DNA of 35,660 nucleotides from Acetatifactor sp. Lineage in GTDB: Bacteria; Bacillota; Clostridia; Lachnospirales; Lachnospiraceae. The stretch lies in assembly GCA_016303085.1 (NCBI GenBank), contig JAEDMI010000002.1, positions 1 through 35,660 of the forward strand. The letters run 5' to 3'. Below the pieces are notes generated by a model, which saw nothing but the letters and a program-made list of their open reading frames with translations, was not told the DNA's origin and searched no databases. The translations under genes were made by a program, and so were the position numbers. Positions 33,701-35,660 of the stretch are shown in pieces (position 1 is the first letter of the stretch; every line of letters starts with the position of its first letter).

Positions 33701-35077
33701 TTATTTTTTCCCTTCTCCGATATGGCAGATGACCTTTTTATAAATTCTTCTCAGGAAAAAAGTGCTCATGCCCACGCTGACCAGCTCAGCAATGGGAAAA
33801 GACCACCATATCAGATTCACATTGCCGCTTAAGGAAAGCAGATATGCCACCGGCAGAAGGACGCATAGTTGTCTCGCGATGGACACAATCATACTGTACA
33901 CGCCGTTTCCCAGCGCTTGGAACACACTTCCTACCACGATACAATATCCGGCGAAGCAGAAGCTGAGGCAGATAATTCGCAATGCGGGGACACCGATTTC
34001 CAACAGTTCCGGCGTTGCATTGAACAGACCGATTAACCGTGCCGGAATGACCTCCATAACAAGAAGTCCCATCAACATGATGCCTACCGCATACCTGATA
34101 CTGCTCTTCATGGTTTTCACCACACGCTCTCTTTTGTCGGCACCGTAATTGTAGGCGATAATGGGAACCATCCCGTTGTTCAGACCGAATACGGGCATAA
34201 AGATAAAGCTTTGCAGCTTAAAGTAAACTCCAAACACTGTCTGGGCTGCTCCGAATGCCTCCAAAATCAAATTCATCCCGTATGTCATAACGGAACCGAT
34301 AGCCTGCATAACGATAGAAGGAATACCTACCTTATAAATCTGTCCAATCAGCTTCCCGTCAGGACGGAATCCTATGAAGGAAACATGCAGCTCTTTATTG
34401 ACTTTTAAATTAAAGAAAACAGCCATGCATGCCGCAACGATTTGTCCGATAACCGTAGCCCCAGCCGCTCCTGCCACTCCCATTTTCGGAAAACCGAAAA
34501 GTCCGAAAATCAGGATGGGATCTAAAATCAGGTTAATAATCGCACCTGCACCCTGCGTAATCATGGCATAAAAGGTTTTTCCCGTAGACTGAAGCAGGCG
34601 TTCAAAGACGGTCTGCATAAAAATGCCGATGCCCGCTACGCAGCAGACTGTCAGATATGTGGTGCCGTAATCCCGTACCTCAGGAATGGCAGTCTGGCTG
34701 GAAAAGAAGGGTCTGCTGGCAAAAATACCAATCAGTGCAAACACAATATAGCTGATCAGCTCGATAAAAATGCCGTTCACTGCTATCGCATTTGCCTTCT
34801 CGAACTCTTTCTCCCCGAGCGTCCTGGAAAGGAAAGCATTGATACCCACCGCAGTTCCCACCGCCACTGCAATCATCAGACTCTGGATAGGAAATGCAAG
34901 AGATACGGCTCTCAGCGCATATTCGTTGATATGAGACACAAAAATACTGTCAACGATATTATACAGGGCCTGCACCAGCATGGAAATCATCATAGGCAGG
35001 GACATGGTTATCAGCAACTTATCTATGGGCATCACGCCCATTTTATTCTCCGATTGTACTTTGTTTACTTCTGTCAT
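33701..35077 (-). CDS. MATE family efflux transporter
   Basis: 458 residues with about 12 hydrophobic helices in two MatE halves. Typical signatures: LLITMSLPMMISMLVQALYN and IVDSIFVSHI at the N-terminus, and GLNNGMVPIIAYNYGA at the start of the second half. MATE proteins export cationic drugs, dyes or metabolites with Na+ or H+ antiport; the substrate cannot be read here. The ATG start has AAAGGA about 9 bases upstream. It is 39 bases behind the 46-residue protein gene and probably co-transcribed with it. No strong terminator is seen after it; a 6-bp inverted repeat (GAGGTT/AACCTC) near 33670-33690 is weak. Confidence 0.95.
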   Translation of the reverse strand: MTEVNKVQSENKMGVMPIDKLLITMSLPMMISMLVQALYNIVDSIFVSHINEYALRAVSLAFPIQSLMIAVAVGTAVGINAFLSRTLGEKEFEKANAIAVNGIFIELISYIVFALIGIFASRPFFSSQTAIPEVRDYGTTYLTVCCVAGIGIFMQTVFERLLQSTGKTFYAMITQGAGAIINLILDPILIFGLFGFPKMGVAGAAGATVIGQIVAACMAVFFNLKVNKELHVSFIGFRPDGKLIGQIYKVGIPSIVMQAIGSVMTYGMNLILEAFGAAQTVFGVYFKLQSFIFMPVFGLNNGMVPIIAYNYGADKRERVVKTMKSSIRYAVGIMLMGLLVMEVIPARLIGLFNATPELLEIGVPALRIICLSFCFAGYCIVVGSVFQALGNGVYSMIVSIARQLCVLLPVAYLLSLSGNVNLIWWSFPIAELVSVGMSTFFLRRIYKKVICHIGEGKK

Positions 35078-35116
35078 GGTAATAATCCTTTCAAAGCATT
35101 ACATACTCAGGCAGTC

Positions 35117-35257
35117 CTATCTCTTACGGTTGATCGGCTGAATTCCTTCCTTGCGTACATTATGGTTTTGATTTACTGCCTCATTCTTTTGGGTGATACT
35201 GTTAAATTTATTCTGATCTGCCTGTTCCTGCTGTTTCAATTGTTCCTTTCTGTTCAT
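35117..35257 (-). CDS. Small hydrophilic protein, 46 residues, unknown function
   Basis: The ATG at 35257 is preceded by an ideal AGGAGGTGA at seven bases, the best ribosome binding site in the area. A promoter candidate lies 40-70 bases upstream. The product is highly polar and Gln/Asn/Lys-rich (begins MNRKEQLKQQEQ, ends QPINRKR), has no hydrophobic segment, and is probably helical or disordered. It is first in a unit with the MATE exporter. I do not recognise a named family; a small nucleic-acid-binding or spore-associated protein is possible but unsupported. Confidence 0.7.
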   Translation of the reverse strand: MNRKEQLKQQEQADQNKFNSITQKNEAVNQNHNVRKEGIQPINRKR

Positions 35258-35296
35258 TGCTGTCACCTCCTGTGATAGTATGAACATGGTCGGATA

Positions 35297-35326
35297 TGTT
35301 TATGCAGAATCCAATAGACAGGTCAA
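35297..35326 (-). promoter_or_regulatory. Promoter candidate for the small protein-MATE unit
   Basis: -35 TTGACC (35321-35326), 18-base spacer, -10 TAAACA (35297-35302), placed right after the tRNA cluster terminator. Confidence 0.5.
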
Positions 35327-35332
35327 TGAAAC

Positions 35333-35374
35333 AGAAAAACGGCGGAGCCCTGTAAAATAGAGGCTTCCGCCGTT
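35333..35374 (-). terminator. Terminator of the tRNA-His-Gln-Lys cluster
   Basis: Stem AACGGCGG/CCGCCGTT extended by AGCC/GGCT past a bulged A (arms 35362-35374 and 35338-35349), followed by TTTTTCTG on the minus strand. Confidence 0.85.
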
Positions 35375-35383
35375 CTGAATTCA

Positions 35384-35456
35384 TGAGACATGGGGGATTC
35401 GAACCCCCGACACCTTGATTAAAAGTCAAGTGCTCTACCGACTGAGCTAATATCCC
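35384..35456 (-). tRNA. tRNA-Lys (anticodon UUU)
   Basis: 73-nt cloverleaf. Acceptor GGGATAT/ATGTCTC with two wobble pairs, D-arm TAGCTCAGTCGGTAGAGC, anticodon stem CTTGA/TCAAG with loop CTTTTAA (anticodon TTT), T-arm GGGGGTTCGAATCCCCC. No CCA encoded. Confidence 0.95.
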
Positions 35457-35470
35457 ATACAAAAAAATAG

Positions 35471-35542
35471 CAGGGCTAGCTGGATTCGAACCAGCGTCTG
35501 CAGCAGTCAAAGTGCTGTGCCTTACCGCTTGGCGATAGCCCT
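35471..35542 (-). tRNA. tRNA-Gln (anticodon UUG)
   Basis: 72-nt cloverleaf. Acceptor AGGGCTA/TAGCCCT, D-arm CGCCAAGCGGTAAGGC, anticodon stem CAGCA/TGCTG with loop CTTTGAC (anticodon TTG), T-loop GGTTCGAATCC, discriminator G. Confidence 0.94.
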
Positions 35543-35583
35543 GTATATGACACCAAGCATGCCAACGACACGTCGTAACAAAA

Positions 35584-35658
35584 GGTGGATAAAGGGATTC
35601 GAACCCTTGGCCTCCAGAGCCACAATCTGGCGCGCTAACCAGCTGCGCTATACCCACC
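35584..35658 (-). tRNA. tRNA-His (anticodon GUG)
   Basis: Acceptor GTGGGTA/TATCCAC with the extra 5' G paired to C73 typical of tRNA-His, D-arm TAGCGCAGCTGGTTAGCGC, anticodon stem CCAGA/TCTGG with loop TTGTGGC (anticodon GTG), T-arm AGGGTTCGAATCCCT. It is complete, two bases from the right window edge; the cluster may continue beyond. Confidence 0.94.
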
Positions 35659-35660
35659 AT

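Noticed and set aside
35208..35660. 150-codon minus-strand open frame at the right edge
   Set aside because: It runs across the tRNA-His, -Gln and -Lys genes and a terminator, so it is not protein-coding.

Overview
The window looks like a chromosomal segment of a Gram-positive, probably anaerobic gut-type Clostridium relative (Lachnospiraceae-like). The grounds are: gene families such as the large carbohydrate solute-binding protein with sugar-binding-like N-terminal modules, GH39/GH43 enzymes, a Csp-like subtilase, the DUF6323/DUF6179 pair and PepF; strong AGGAGG-type ribosome binding sites; TTGACA/TATAAT promoters; and tRNA genes without an encoded CCA. Nearly every gene is on the minus strand; the only clear plus-strand gene is a CYTH-domain protein. 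No phage, transposase, CRISPR array or plasmid gene was seen.

Layout, from the right end in the direction of minus-strand transcription. (1) 35660-33701: a tRNA cluster (His-Gln-Lys) with terminator, then a 46-residue protein and a MATE exporter. (2) 33627-31511: tRNA-Leu with a near-consensus promoter and terminator, followed at once by a membrane EAL-domain c-di-GMP phosphodiesterase. (3) 31489-30338: a promoter, a yybP-ykoY-type manganese riboswitch with its terminator, and a CaCA-family cation exchanger, probably a Mn2+ exporter. (4) The plus-strand CYTH gene converges on the exchanger; a DJ-1/PfpI protein diverges from it. (5) 28866-24192: GDP-mannose 4,6-dehydratase, GDP-fucose synthase, mannose-1-phosphate guanylyltransferase and an M18 aminopeptidase, i.e. 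a GDP-L-fucose supply operon. (6) 23971-20878: a CNNM/CorC-type membrane protein and a Csp-like S8 peptidase. (7) 20787-14142: a regulatory island with a MalT-like STAND regulator, a small secreted/membrane protein, a 12-TM LuxR regulator, an MscS channel and an InlB_B-repeat surface protein. (8) 14141-13449: no intact gene; decayed coding remnants including a LysM tail, closed by a perfect terminator. (9) 13448-8584: DUF6323, DUF6179, oligoendopeptidase F and an MCP. (10) 8478-1: a hemicellulose block with a LacI-type operator, GH43, a dCache MCP, a GH39-GH43 fusion, a terminator, and the start of a carbohydrate solute-binding protein.

The most notable signals are regulatory. A 17-bp box lies directly against the -35 of both the 12-TM LuxR gene and the mscS operon, with identical geometry, which predicts autoregulation plus control of the channel/surface-protein pair. 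The manganese riboswitch predicts the true substrate of the exchanger. A chemoreceptor sits inside the xylan/arabinan enzyme operon. A nested ~76-nt inverted repeat at 8502-8577 remains unexplained.
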